Positions 36,703 through 49,500 of a DNA stretch of 64,000 nucleotides are shown here, piece by piece (position 1 is the first letter of the stretch; the number at the start of each line of letters is the position of its first letter). A program made the translations under genes and the position numbers. A model generated the notes under the pieces. That model was not told the origin of the DNA, made no database searches, and saw only the letters and a list, made by a program, of their open reading frames with translations. The stretch comes from Enoplolaimus lenunculus (Eukaryota; Nematoda; Enoplea; Enoplida; Thoracostomopsidae): positions 186,001 through 250,000 of the forward strand of contig JASANG010003383.1 in assembly GCA_030248215.1 (NCBI GenBank). Direction: 5' to 3'.

Positions 36703-38409
36703 TGTTTATGCCTTTTAGCCTATATTTTTAAAAACTATATAGATGGTCCATTACTTGTGTGTCCCATGTCAAAATTTTCGCATGCCTGTTATCGCCTTAC
36801 AAAATATTTTTGTTATGACGCTATGCTGGGTATTTTAAAAAAAAGTATTTTCACTCCATCTGTAAATATTTGCGCTAGCTCACGTGACCAATGTTGTCGA
36901 GTTGTCGAATATTAATTCTAAAGTTTGAATAACATCAGTAAATATCTTCGAATCCATAGGGGATTCTGGCTTCTGCGAACTGTGTCCCATAATTAGTGTG
37001 TCGTTCATATCCTATGCTGACAGTATTGTTTTTATATGATAATATTTTCGTCAAGTTGCAATTTTTATATCGCAAACATCGAATCAGTTCCATTGCAATT
37101 TGTGCAATAAATTTTGCCTAATGCATATTGAAAATAATTGAAAGCATACCTCACAGTCCTGTCGAAAATTATCACTTAAAACGTGCCTACAAATTATAGG
37201 AACACAAGCTATATATTCTAAATTTAAGCTTTTGTAAATAAAAATTGGTAATAACACGATAGTCTCAGATCCAGAAAAGTAAATGCTACAAGATGGTTTT
37301 TTACGATAGAAAAGAAAAGAATTGCTAACATAGAATTCTTTTTTAATGTTGCCAGGAAAATTTTCAGCTGGGGGGGGGGGGCAAAAATTTCCGTTGAATG
37401 GTTGCAGTGGTTTTCACCCAGTTCCCTAGTAGTTGCGACCCGATTTCGCGAATATAGAATTCGAGGAATTGTTTGCAGACGAACAACATTACAATTGAAC
37501 GGAGTAAATTTTCGTTGGGCCAAAAAATAGGTGCTGAAGATGTAAAGGCACTTTTATACTTTCCCCTGCATTCTGAAAGCCCCCAAAGTTTCAGTTACTG
37601 AGTACCTTGACAAACCGTAATTTGAAAGGATACTAAGCAAGATAGAGGAATACCCCCGCCGTAATTTGAAATGACACTGACCAAGATAGGGAATACACCC
37701 CCAAACATTCGACAATAAGCGATCTACCTTCTATTGCTCAAAATAAAAGTACGTTATCAATGATTTAACTGTCTCCATAATGAATTGTTTAGCATGGGAA
37801 GCTTGTCAGACTACAGCCCCCCTCCATCCTGCTTAGAGTGCTTTAAAATAAGAGGGTTCAGCGGCGGTAGCCTCACTGAGAAAAAATAGCACAAATTTAC
37901 TTCAAAAGTTTCGTTATTAGTGCAAAAGTCCTCCAATTTTGTGTAATTATGGGGGTACTTGCATAATCTAGCACACGTTTGATTAGGGCTCTAAGCATAT
38001 TATTGATTGTTCACTTGATGTGTTTTTAAGTTGCAAAAAGTATAGCAAACCAAACTTAAATATATCGGAGACTCTGCGCCAGTAAACGCGACGTGTGATC
38101 AACATTTTGAATCGGCATATTCTGCAAAACAGTTAACCGATTTCCGCATAAATATTTTCGATTTCAACTGAGATCCCTGTGTATCGAATTTCTGACTTTC
38201 GGACGAAAGTTGTTTAACATTACTGGTCGAATATAATTCTAACTTGTCGAACGAACCCGAACGGCTATCGTTGCATTTTGTGCCAATTGCGTATTGCGCC
38301 CACATTCTAATATTCTCATACACTGCGCATTGTGTAATTATTTCGTTTATGCAGTTTAGCGCTATAGTTGATCATAGTATTCTCTATTCGGTAAATGGAT
38401 GAAAAGCGT
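36703..38409. other. 1.7 kb without recognised genes
   Basis: A poly-G run lies at about 37371-37381. No coding frame or RNA gene recognised. Confidence 0.4.
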
Positions 38410-38485
38410 TTTAATACAGAATCTAAACGTACTCTTTTATAGACCCACCAGAAACCTGGACGCCCCTGAAAGTAACATCGGCCGA
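38410..38485. repeat. Fragment of the TTACTTTTAGGG variant of family A
   Basis: TCTTTTATAGACCCACCAGA, then CCTGGACGCC and CTGAAAGTAACATCGGCC, is the inverted left end of the variant seen whole at 18880-19086. The other half is absent. Confidence 0.55.
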
Positions 38486-38865
38486 GAACTGTATCGTGAA
38501 TAATCGAAATGCAACAAAACCAAAAAATAAAGTCAGCTGTGTAGATATAACAGCCGAGTTATATCACAGTTACAGCACGGTTTCATGTGACTGAGATTTA
38601 CTCACAAACCGCGACGATGGTCCAAGTGAGCATTTCTTGACTTGCTTCTCTCGACTCGAATTTTGAACTTGAAGCATCGTTTAATACAAAAACCTTTGAG
38701 CAGTAAACTCGTGTAGAACAATGCAACACTCGCGCTAACGCGCACTTGTGCTGAACTCGTTCTGCACTCATGCACAGCTCACAGGTTTATGCTTTGAAAG
38801 ATGCCCTTGCGCGTAGATCTTGCCTCGCATTGCTCAGACCGAAATTGCACAGACAAGGGGGCCAG

Positions 38866-38995
38866 GGGGATCAGCCCCCCCTGGAACAATTTTGCCCCCC
38901 CCCTAGAAGATTTTCAATCTTGCTTGTAAGTCATTGAAAACCCTTGAATGTCCCTCCTGAAAATTTTTTGCCCCCTTAGCAAGGTGAGCTCTGAG
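38866..38995. repeat. Dispersed repeat family G, copy 1
   Basis: GGGGGATCAGCCCCCC, TTTTCAATCTTGCTTGTAAG, CCTCCTGAAAATTTTTTGCC and CTTAGCAAGGTGAGCTC recur, inverted, at 56593-56750. Shorter pieces of the same kind appear near 4070-4110, 4560-4680, 7655-7730, 43460-43560 and 52445-52550. Confidence 0.65.
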
Positions 38996-39542
38996 ACACA
39001 GAAATCCGTACTATTCATTACTGTTACTTGCGGGGGAAGCTTAAAAATACTTGCAATCACGTTGAACTCGCGTTCAACTCAGATTGAGTCTAAAACGTAT
39101 GATGAATCATAGTTCTTAGTATTTTCTCTAATACGAATATAAAATTTTTAGCTTAATATATCCGCTATAAAGCATTATTTCATGCGTAGGACGTTGTTGT
39201 GTAAAATCAAGGTTATTCCGTGTATCTATTGGCAAAATATACTACAGTTCTGAAAGGAAATTTGAAATTGCTCGAGTAGTTTTTAGATTTTGTATTTATA
39301 TTTTTGTTTGCCATATCTCAGTTTACCTGGATTTTAAATTTTTTGAGTTTTTTTGGCGTATAGGGCAAGTTCTGAACGAAATCGTATGGGTTCGACATTT
39401 TTTTGTCGTAGCGCTCAGAGAACTTTGAATTTTTTGCGTAGGTACTGATAACCTAAAAACGTGTTGTGTCACAGACAGAGCTGTTCATATATGTTTTCAT
39501 TGTTAGTGTATCGTTAACGAGTGAAAAATTTATAAATTTGAC
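38996..39542. other. AT-rich stretch without recognised genes
   Basis: Nothing supported beyond AT-rich sequence. Confidence 0.4.
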
Positions 39543-39691
39543 GGCACATGTATAGAACAGGGCCGGAGCAATAGTGTAAGCATATTCCTAAGCCTAAGAC
39601 TAAGCCTAAGCAAAAAATTTAGTCTAACGCTTAAACAGACTCTATTACAGCCTCTCCGGAAAACGATCCGGCCCTGTTCTATGCATGGGCC
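39543..39691. mobile_element. Family A element, short and well preserved
   Basis: GGCACATGTATAGAACAGGG on the left, CCCTGTTCTATGCATGGGCC on the right; flanks AATTTGAC and AACTTGAC match 7 of 8. At 149 bp it is one of the most compact copies. Confidence 0.88.
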
Positions 39692-39699
39692 AACTTGAC

Positions 39700-40981
39700 A
39701 CGCGTTAACCATACCATATGACATTTTTGGTGCACAGCTTGTTTTGAACGTTTTATCTTGTATTATTTCGTAAAGTTTGATTTTCGGTGCCTTTTAAAAG
39801 CGCCGAAGACTGACTGACTTACTGTTGCAAAAATACCTGTTAGAAACGGTCAAAACAGGTACTTACTAGGGAAACATGCTAGAATTCGGGATATCTTGTG
39901 CTATAATTTCAAAAGGAGACATGGCGAAATTTCATATAATTTCAAATAGAGTTCAAATTTCTGAGGTAATGCCTAAACTTGGCCAGCGAAGCTGATCTCC
40001 ACGACAAACCCTTAGTGAAACAAAACATACTGTGACATTCTGATGCAGAGAATTAGCAATTTTTGAAATCACCCACCGGTTTGAAAACGGTATTCAGAAC
40101 AATACGTGGCACAATTTTCTTTTCCTATTATTTCATACTCGCTGGCAAAATCGTGTCAACGCAGTAAGTACACATATACTACCAAAAATCTGAGTAGTTC
40201 ACTGACAACAACAGATTCGAAACTTTTATGGTTAATCGTCGCATTCGGGTATTTGCTTTTAAGTATAAAACGCCTAAATTTATACTTTACTCAAAATTGT
40301 TTTGTATTTAAATAGATTAAAATCACATTTTAAACTGAACTTTGGGAGCAAACGTCAGAAATGTAAAAAATCTCCAAATTGCAACTGATGATGGTGCGTG
40401 CGTTCTCGATTTCCGCGGATATCTGCCTGTGTTTCTGGAATATTGCAAAATTAAATTTTTTTCAACAATCTGTATATTGACTTTAATTTTCTCAATATAT
40501 ATGAATATGTGACAAAAAATACTACGTCACATATTATATTAATATGTTTTAACCCATATAACTTTTCCTTTATTTTACCCAGGGCATTGATAACAGAGAC
40601 GGAGAGGGAGAGTGTCTTTACAGTCGTATGTCCGAAATCAGTACGATTTTTGTATGTCAACCTGTTTTTTACACAATTATTCTGTTAAAAATATACATAT
40701 CAATACATGGGTATTTTAAAATTGATTTAAAGGAGCGAATTGCGTAACCGTATAAATTGAGAAAAAAATATCTCAAAAAGTTTAATATTTAAACGTAATT
40801 GCACGCGATAAAATATACGGGTGTTCAAACATACACATATATCCACGATAAATTTGGCAGATTTCATGAGTTCACACAATATATTTGTTTCAACGGTTAT
40901 TTTTACGCTCATTTAAAATACATGGAGAGCAATTTAATAAAGCTTTTTAGTAATTTAAAGTCAAGTACCTATACTTTACTA
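39700..40981. other. 1.3 kb without recognised genes
   Basis: AT-rich; no coding frame, RNA gene or named repeat is recognised. Confidence 0.4.
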
Positions 40982-41225
40982 CTGAAGTGGCCCGAATAAG
41001 AGGGGGACTGATATTTATTTGGCCTCTCCAGATGGTACCCCCTGTTATTCGGTTACGGACTGTTATTTGTTTTTTAACCCACGCTCCGCCACCCTTAGTT
41101 ACTGATATATATCCGGTACCGGAATTATCCGTTGAATCAAACGTTTATTTGTCTTGTATCAAAAGTTTGAGCGAAAATGTAAGATTATACTTTGGCATCT
41201 ACTTTCATCATAAGGACACGGTAGT

Positions 41226-41284
41226 GTCTCTTATCTTATCTTATCTTATCTTATCTTATCTTATCTTATCTTATCTTATCTTAT
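41226..41284. repeat. (TTATC)n microsatellite
   Basis: About 11 near-perfect 5-bp units at the break between the left half of the family B element and the inserted sequence. Confidence 0.95.
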
Positions 41285-41739
41285 AATATGTTTTACCCAA
41301 AATTTTTGATTCTAAAAATCGTTCATATTTTCATGCAGCTAGTTTAGATATGTATAATTTATCGCATGTAGCAACATCATACTATAAGCTTACTACATAC
41401 AATGACAGGTTCCATTCAAATTCTGTAGTAGCAAACTAGGCGAAAATTTGCTCTAATTTTTGTGCAAATTTTCTTCGTATTTTGACTCAGATAAACGGCG
41501 TCGAAGTAAACTATAAAACTACGCAGCCCCGGTACATAGAGCCAACAATTATTTTTTCAGCATTGCCTAGTGTGTTGGCTTTGCGTATTGTTATGCAACA
41601 GTTGATGCTACATTATCTGGTTTTTCGTCATATTGTGCGTTGACTTTTTTAAAATCTGTAAAGAAAATTGTTTTAAAAACAGGAATATACATAGCTAGGT
41701 AGAGCAAACTATCATGAATGCGGATGGATTAAAATAATA

Positions 41740-42330
41740 ATTGGTGGGGTTGGTGCATCGGTTATGAGTGACTTAATAATCTTGGTAAGTTAGTGGTTAT
41801 GAGTGACTTAATAATCTTGGTAAGTTAGTATCAATTCAATTTTGTTTGTTGTTCGATCTTTTCAGTATCTATACCCGTATCAGAACAAAGTTACTTTTGT
41901 AAAGTTGTGAAACAAGTTGTTAAAGTGCCCCTAACCGGGCCATAGAAAAAGATATGTTTTGAAAATATATTTGATGTGTAACTTTATCTTGGTAAGTTAG
42001 TGGTTATGAGTGACTTAATAATCTTGGTAAGTTAGTGGTTATGAGTGACTTAATAATCTTGGTAAGTTAGTATCAATTCAATTTTGTTTGTTGTTCGATC
42101 TTTTCAGTATCTATACCCGTATCAGAACAAAGTTACTTTTGTAAAGTTGTGAAACAAGTTGTTAAAGTGCCCCTAACCGGGCCATAGAAAAAGATATGTT
42201 TTGAAAATATATTTGATGTGTAACGTGTAAAGTTTAGAAACAAGGGACTCGAACAAATTTTGAAAGTTAAATTTCAAAACATATCTTTTTCTATGGCCCG
42301 GTTAGGGGCACCTTTAACAACTTGTAACTT
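41740..42330. repeat. 242-bp tandem duplication with a 35-bp sub-repeat and an inverted end
   Basis: TTGGTAAGTTAGTGGTTATG-type 35-bp units precede a longer unit that recurs with a 242-bp period (41819 and 42061). The segment with GTGCCCCTAACCGGGCCATA is present twice forward, then once inverted (GGCCCGGTTAGGGGCAC, about 42294-42310), so the copies can fold onto the inverted one. Confidence 0.88.
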
Positions 42331-42529
42331 GTATGCTTTAAAGTTGGGAACTAAACGTTATTTGGGCCTGAAGTTATTTATGCTCTACAATTTGGCACTT
42401 ATGAACTCTAATTATGGTTTAGGTACTCTATCAGCTTGCGGACTCTTATTAGGGATACGGACTCCTATTGATTGGGACTCAAAATGGAGACCTCCCTCTT
42501 ATTACCCCCTCTTATTCGGGTAACTGCAG

Positions 42530-44008
42530 TTCTATGCTTTATATACGGGGCTATAAATTGCAACGCTAATCGAAGTCAGCATACCAGGCCTCCGCTCGGA
42601 CCGCCCTCCGCAATCCCCATTGGTCCCCCAGAAAACTTTCAATCCATATAGCGCATCACTTATATATAGTGAGGTATATTCAATTGAAGTTTTAGCAACT
42701 GTTTCAGTGTAAAATACTCAGTTTATAACGTGACTTTTCATTTTTTGATAACGTGTAACGTGTATTTTTTTTCATGATATATTTCAGTATAACACAGGAG
42801 GGCATATTGCTGTAATTCTACGGGTGAAGCTGGTACGCCTAAAAGCCTGTGGAATAATTTTTCAAGTATCTTTGCAGTTAGTGCTATCATTTGAGTTCAA
42901 AGATTTTACGCTACGTTATATAGTGTATACATTACAAATCTTTCAGACACCCGTTGAAAGTTTTCAGTTGAATTTCGGCTCAACAAACGCATAGTAAGTA
43001 TAGTCAACGTTTTACTGAACGGAGCTGCCTGGGTAACGTCTGAATCGTTTTTGTAGGTTTATGGGGCGAGAGATAGTTTTGCTAATAAAATATTAATTTT
43101 TCTTCTAATTATTTTTACTTAACACCGCTATTACGGGTGCACATCTGTAATAACGTCGAAGTGTGTGCATTTTGAGAGTTTCTCTGAGCCCCCCCCTAAT
43201 AGTTTTGACAAGCATTACAATCCAGCAAACATATTCAAAAATAGTTGAAATGCTGTATATATGTATATATGTATATAATACAGGATCGTTTAAATATCTA
43301 TAGCTATCGACACTCTTAGTCACTAGTTCAGTTGAGTTTCGCTCAAAAAATGTATTCGAAATGTGTTCAAATTTTTGAAATGTTCAACTTTGGGCTGTTA
43401 TGAATTTCAGCGGACTCGTAGCCAGAGGATACTGAATCTCAGTCCGCTTTCGAAACGTTTTGCCCGCGCACAAAATTTTTTAACCTTGCTTCTATGTCAT
43501 CGAAAACACTTAAAGCGCACCCTAAAACGTTTTAGCGCCTCGACCAAAGTGAACTGGCTCCGGGTCTGAGTTTCAAGCTTGAAATTTAACAGATATGAGT
43601 GGCCGATCCAAAGATAGGGTTTCGAGGGGCCGAGGACTAAGCTTACAATAATAATTTAGCGGTAGCTTTGATGAGACGCGAAAGTTTTGTAAAAAATAGT
43701 TTCAAATTTCCGAAATTTGGTAACCCGAAACGCTTGTGTACTAAATTTCAGCTTCGTCGTTACCTTGGCGGTTGGTCATTGGCTGCGAAGTCTATTCTCA
43801 ATACTAATGTTTTCTAGAACATTAGTTCTGCAGCAGTGTCTACGGTGATTAACCAAACAACAATTTTTAGGCTTAGCCATTATGACGTATTTGTCGTATT
43901 TCACAACTGTTCGTTACCACACTTGATTATTCGTTACGATACCAGCTGGTATCTGTTACGACACGAGCTGGTATCTGTTAAAGCGGCAGTGTTTTATGAA
44001 AATATACC
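42530..44008. other. 1.5 kb without recognised genes
   Basis: AT-rich, with a TATATG tract near 43257-43278. A family G-like piece lies near 43460-43560. No coding region. Confidence 0.4.
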
Positions 44009-44098
44009 GGTTGAGTGCCGTTTACCAAAACCGATGTTTAGTTTCCTTTCTAAGAGTAGAAAGGAAACTAAACATCTGTTTGATAAACGGCACTCAAC
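44009..44098. repeat. Long near-perfect hairpin (about 41-nt arms)
   Basis: The arm starting GGTTGAGTGCCGTTTACC and ending TTTAGTTTCCTTTCT (44009-44051) pairs with the arm starting AGAAAGGAAACTAAACAT and ending GGCACTCAAC (about 44058-44098), with a loop of about 6 nt and few mismatches. The size also suits a miRNA-like precursor or the core of a fold-back repeat. A direct repeat, AGCTGGTATCTGTTA, lies just upstream (43943 and 43968). Confidence 0.8.
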
Positions 44099-45109
44099 AG
44101 GCCCCCATTGATGCTGGACCAACTGTCGGTTCTCGGCAGCCCAAAGTTTTAGTCTCATTTTAGGATTTACCGCTATTTTTGGTTTTAACTTTTTAGAATT
44201 TGGTCTATGAAATAATACGGTTTTGATAATCGCAAAGAACCATATCCTTAATATATCGGTTTGCTACGCAAACGATTCATTTTTGAGTATCTCGGCGTAT
44301 AAAAACGGTTACAAAAGATGCTGTTTCAAACAGTGAAAAGCGTTTAAAATAGTGTTTTACATGGCCTAAAGAGAGTACTTAGCGACTAGTTCTGTAAGGT
44401 GTTGTCAAACCTTTGCGTTTTACATGTATTTTACTAGAAATTGAACCAACTGTTAAAATCAAACGCACCAAACAAATAAATTTGGTAAAATTATGCAAAA
44501 TTTCACTAGCGAAATTGCCGGAACCTCTGATATAAACTCAACCGGAGCCGGAGCCAGAGAAGGAGGTCGATTTTCTGCCGGATCCGGAGGTAGACCTCCG
44601 AGCGCACCGTGCAGTACGGTTCTATTGCACTAGTTTAAAGTAAAAGTGTAAAAAATAAAATCATAAAAGATAGGTATATAGACTGAGTTTAAACATAAAA
44701 CACAAGCAACCGTTGTTAATTTGTTTGAGTCATGTTCGAACAATGATGTATTTGCGAGATAAAAAAAATACATAAACCTATAATTTTAAACAAAATGAAT
44801 CAAAAATGCGAATTTTCTTTTTAATATGAATCACACTCGAGATGTAATTTAAATTTGAGCGAATATTATGAGGGGAAAACTATTTTTAAACGTTAATTGC
44901 AAATATTACAAGTTGTAAAATTTCTTGAAAATTTCACAACAACCAAACCTGGCCTATATTAAGTCCGTTAACTCGACCTGTTCTATTAGAAATTAGAAAA
45001 ACCTTAAAGATAAAATGTTTTTAAGCAATCGCCGTTAAGAATTTCTAAGCCAACTGCAAAAATGAGCAAGCATAATCGAAGAGATGAATGTCAGTTTACA
45101 CGCAAAATA
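44099..45109. other. 1 kb without recognised genes
   Basis: A short CCGGAGCCGGAGCC-type fragment lies at about 44510-44615, related to the CAGGGTG-ended elements. Otherwise AT-rich. Confidence 0.4.
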
Positions 45110-45665
45110 AATTGTCTTATATTCAAGAAATATTGTCTAAAATTTAAGACAGTTATGTCTTAATACAGACTCCAGACATATATGTCTTGAATTCCACACA
45201 TTTATTTCTTAAATTATTCAGAAATATGGGTCTGAAATTTTTCCGACTTCAAAGTCTGAAATTTAAAACTTTGTTTGATGAACAATTAAGACAAAATCAC
45301 TGAAACACGAGACAAATTTGTTTGAAATATAAAACAGATTTTCCAGAAAAACGGCTCCAAATTTCGGACTAAAGCTCAATAAAATACCCTAATTTTACAA
45401 CGTAAGATACGTCCAAGACGTAAAATTAGGTTGGGTGGATCCTGAGCTCAACCCGAAATATCCTTGAAATTTGATTATTGATATACACTCAAACGAATAT
45501 ACCTAAATGAAGCAACTTTTTTACATACGTAAAAATCAGAAAATAAATCTTGAATATAAAGACAGCTATTTGCTGGAAGATTAATTTCTGAAATACCATT
45601 GGTCTTGAAAATTAAACAATGTGTGAATCTTGAAATTTCAAGACAATTTATGCCGCGTTTGCACG
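45110..45665. mobile_element. Inverted-repeat element with AAGACAATTT ends
   Basis: GCAAAATAAATTGTCTT on the left and AAGACAATTTATGCCGCG on the right are inverted. The interior repeats TCTTGAA, AAGACAT and GTCTGAA words. A segment near 45390-45530 differs in style and may be an insertion. Confidence 0.55.
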
Positions 45666-46588
45666 CAGATACCCGTGGGTACTCGCGGATAACGTGCAGC
45701 TTTGTAGTCCTGTGATAACGTCGCTATTTTAACAGATGTAACGTGCGTGAAATGTAGAGAACGATTATACACCAGCTGGTTTCGAGTAACAATCGAAAGC
45801 GTTTCAGTGAACACATTTTTCAGTCATAAAATCCAATGTTACGTACCAAAAGCCTACAAGCTCTACATCAGCCAAACAATTTTGCTAGAATTTTTTCCAT
45901 TAAAAATGTACACATGGGGGCTAGAGGGTGACATGTACTCTCGGTAGTTATAATAGCAGTGACAAAAGTAGACCCTGTAGTCTTTAAAATAATCTACTGC
46001 ATCTTAGAGGTCAAAACAATGTTCTCGCTCACTACGGTCATTTGACAAAAAGCTTATACAAGAGGCTATATACCGGTTGAAAATGTAATCCTGTCTCCGC
46101 CCTTGCTCGTAGTATTCTATTTAACGTGCATATTTGACAAATTTCAGAATTGTAAGCATAAATAAACAATAATCACGACCTTCGTTATGGTATATATATA
46201 TAATGACTAACTTGCAGCCGACGTAATGTAATGTATCTGCGCTAACTGTACATTCAATATCTATTTTGACGAGCTTTAAATTACCCCTGCGAAGGGTGTG
46301 CTACGCCTTTATCTGCCTGACCCCGCCACCTGTTGCTGCCCCTCCCTTGGAAACATAAGTAACAGTAGCCTCAAATTTTTTTAATCATTGGGTAGCTAAG
46401 TAATCTTTAAACACTTTCATGGCTAAATTTAACATTTCGACCCACTTGAAAAGTTGCAACTCACAAGTTTAACCAAATTCCTCAAGCTTTATTGAGAAAA
46501 CTTCATCCCGAGACTAGCTATATAATTTATTGCGAATCCGGATTAGCTAAGTCATTTTGGAATACATTTTATTGAAAAAACACGAAAA
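45666..46588. promoter_or_regulatory. Upstream region of MAPK15
   Basis: About 0.9 kb before the kinase start. A TATATATATATAATG stretch is at about 46191-46205 and a GC-richer patch at 46285-46350 holds CCCCGCC. The transcription start cannot be fixed. No upstream coding exon is seen. Confidence 0.3.
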
Positions 46589-49500
46589 ATGTCTGAAGAA
46601 ATTGACGCACACGTCACTGCTAAATACGATATCAAAAAACGGCTTGGCAAAGGCGCGTACGGTATAGTATGGAAAGCTGTCGACACGCGGAACAAAGAAA
46701 CTGTTGCGTTGAAGAAAATTTTCGACGCATTCCGAAACAAAACCGACGCTCAGCGGACATTTCGTGAAATTATGTTCCTTCAAGAATTTGCCCGGCATCC
46801 AAACATTATCACGCTTACATCAATTATCAAAGCGGATAACGATAAAGATATGTATTTAGTATTCGAGTACATGGATACAGATTTGCATAATGTTATTAAA
46901 AAGGGTAATATATTGAAACCGATCCATAAACAGTACATTATGTATCAATTGTTCAAAGCGGTAAAATACCTACATTCCGGTAATGTTCTGCATCGTGATT
47001 TGAAACCATCAAATGTACTATTGGACGTGAATTGTACGGCAAAATTAGCTGATTTTGGTCTCGCTCGTTCGCTGACTCAACTGGAACTCGACGCGGACTC
47101 GGGTAACTCTGTAGGGCAACCAGGGACCACAGGGTTGCCTGAACTGACAGAGTATGTCGCGACACGATGGTATAGAGCACCAGAGATTTTACTATCTGCA
47201 AAACACTATACCAAAGGTGTTGATATGTGGAGCTTAGGCTGTATTCTTGGCGAAATGTGGGCAGGTAAAGCGCTATTTCCAGGCTCGTCAACAATTAACC
47301 AAATTGAACGTATCATGCAAGTCATCCCGCCACCCGCAGGCCGAACAGATGTCGAATCGATTGGATCAATTTACGCGAGCTCTGTGTTGTCAAAAATCCC
47401 AGCCGCCGCACCCCCGGCCTCAAAATTAAGGCCGGGATCGGCTATGGCGTACGCTAGTGCGGGTAATATTCCGGCAGTTATGGGACTTGAAGCGCCCACT
47501 GATGCGATTAGCTTAGTCGCAGCGATTTTGATTTTTAATCCAAACAAACGGTTGAATATTGACGGAGCTTTACGACATGCGTACGTTGCCCAATTTCACA
47601 ATCCAGCCGACGAACCGGCACTGTCTTATGATGTGGCGTTAACCTTACGCGACGATGTACAGCTATCAGTTGCCGAGTATCGTGGTAAGTTGTACGAAAT
47701 GATCCAAACAAAACGCTCACATTCTCATATTAGACGAATTTATCATCAACAACAACAACAGCAGCAGCAACAACAAAATATGCGCCAAACTACATCAGCG
47801 CACACTATATCGAATACAGCGTCGCGTCGTGGACAAAGTAGCAGCAGTGGTGGCGGCGGAAGCGGAAGTCGCCGCCGCAAAGATCGCCGTCGAGCACGGT
47901 CTGGGGGACCAGCGAGGGCTGCTGGGTCTCCTTCGAGTAGTACCCGTGAGAATATCACCCCACCCTCGCGCGAAATTAACCCTGGATCGGAACCGGGAGC
48001 AGCCCGTAGAAATAGTGCAACGTCATCGAGAATGAGTGGCGGCACAGCTGTCCGAACGCTCCATAAGTCAAATTCGACGTACGGCGATGGGATAAGCGAT
48101 AGAAACAACAACAATAATAATAATAACAATAATAATAATAATAAGAGCAATAGTTACAATAACAATAACAACAATGATGAAAGCATGTCAACATTGGCGT
48201 CGCAACAACAAGGACAGCAACAAAGTTGCCACTATCATCAACATTCTGGCAACAACCGCAACACTATGATGTGTCCTACTTGTGGCCAGGCGACTCCACC
48301 ACGCAATCATAGCCATACGTTGAGCCATAGTAAATCTAATGATACCAATAACAGTGGAACCTTTAGCAGAGGACAAATTTCTGCTGGAATCCAATACGCA
48401 AACGGGAAAACAGGACCTCCTGAAGATATCAACAACTACAGTGTACATGACGATCGGATGGTTCACGCCACAAACGCAACAGTACCCGGTGGAAACACAA
48501 GTGGACCAAAATTGAAGCCACCACTGAGCCATGACATCGGAAGCAACGGGAATCTAGTACAAGGCGATTATCAACAACTACATCAACATTATCACCGTCA
48601 ACATCAACAGCAACAACTACAACATCCACATCATCAACAACAAGAACAGCTGCAGCAACAACAAAATAGTTATGGCCAGTCAGTTTATCAACAAATCGCG
48701 TATCCATGGCAACACGAGCAACAGGGTATATCAATCAACTCAACAAATCGCGGCGGGGCCCCATTAGCTGCCGCTGAACCTAGCGATACCGATATTGAAG
48801 AATCGTATAGACAACAGTTTGTTGGTTCAAGTTCCAACGGCGCAACACAGGCAACGCAACACGAGGGCAACGGTAATTCTAGGCTACTAAGTGCGACAAT
48901 GACGACTGGAGACGGGGGACCACTCGATTACTACGGTGGTGGCGACGATAGGCTTATGGATGATGTTGAAGTACAACTGATTAGCGATCATCGTAGTGGA
49001 CATTCGTCAACACAACAACAATCGACTAAACGAAGTGACGGAAACTATGGCAACAGCGGCAACAGTCACAATAGTGGATCGATGATGACTTCAGGAGCGT
49101 CGGCCATCGAAACTGGGGGCGCACTCGGTAGGCATTCGTCAAAAGGGGGTAGGCCAGCGTGGAGCAGCTCGATGATGACAGAACAGTTGAGCAGCGACGA
49201 ACAAAATGACCAACAACCACAAGAAAGCAGCAATGAATCCGATTCGGTTCAAACTCGATACAGTTCGGCGCAAAGCAGGCCTGATGCCACCACGGTGGGA
49301 CAACGACCGTCATATACTGATTATCTGTCAGTAGATACTGTCGGAAGTGACATAGCTAGTGATTTTGGCGCCAAAAATCTGTCGGCAAGCGTTAGCTATG
49401 ATGGTTTTGGCGGGACCGACGGTGCGCACGTATATAACAAGTCGCCGCAAGTCAACGGCTATACTCAACAGCAACCAGTATCGCCTCAAGATCGAAAATA

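Larger units (their letters stand above)
40982..42529. mobile_element. Family B element, copy 3, split by internal insertions
   Basis: The left end CTGAAGTGGCCCGAATAAGA and right end CTTATTCGGGTAACTGCAG are in place, but about 1.1 kb of other sequence separates the halves: a (TTATC)n tract, unrelated AT-rich DNA, a tandem duplication and an inverted segment. TA precedes the left end; the right side reads TT. Confidence 0.78.
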
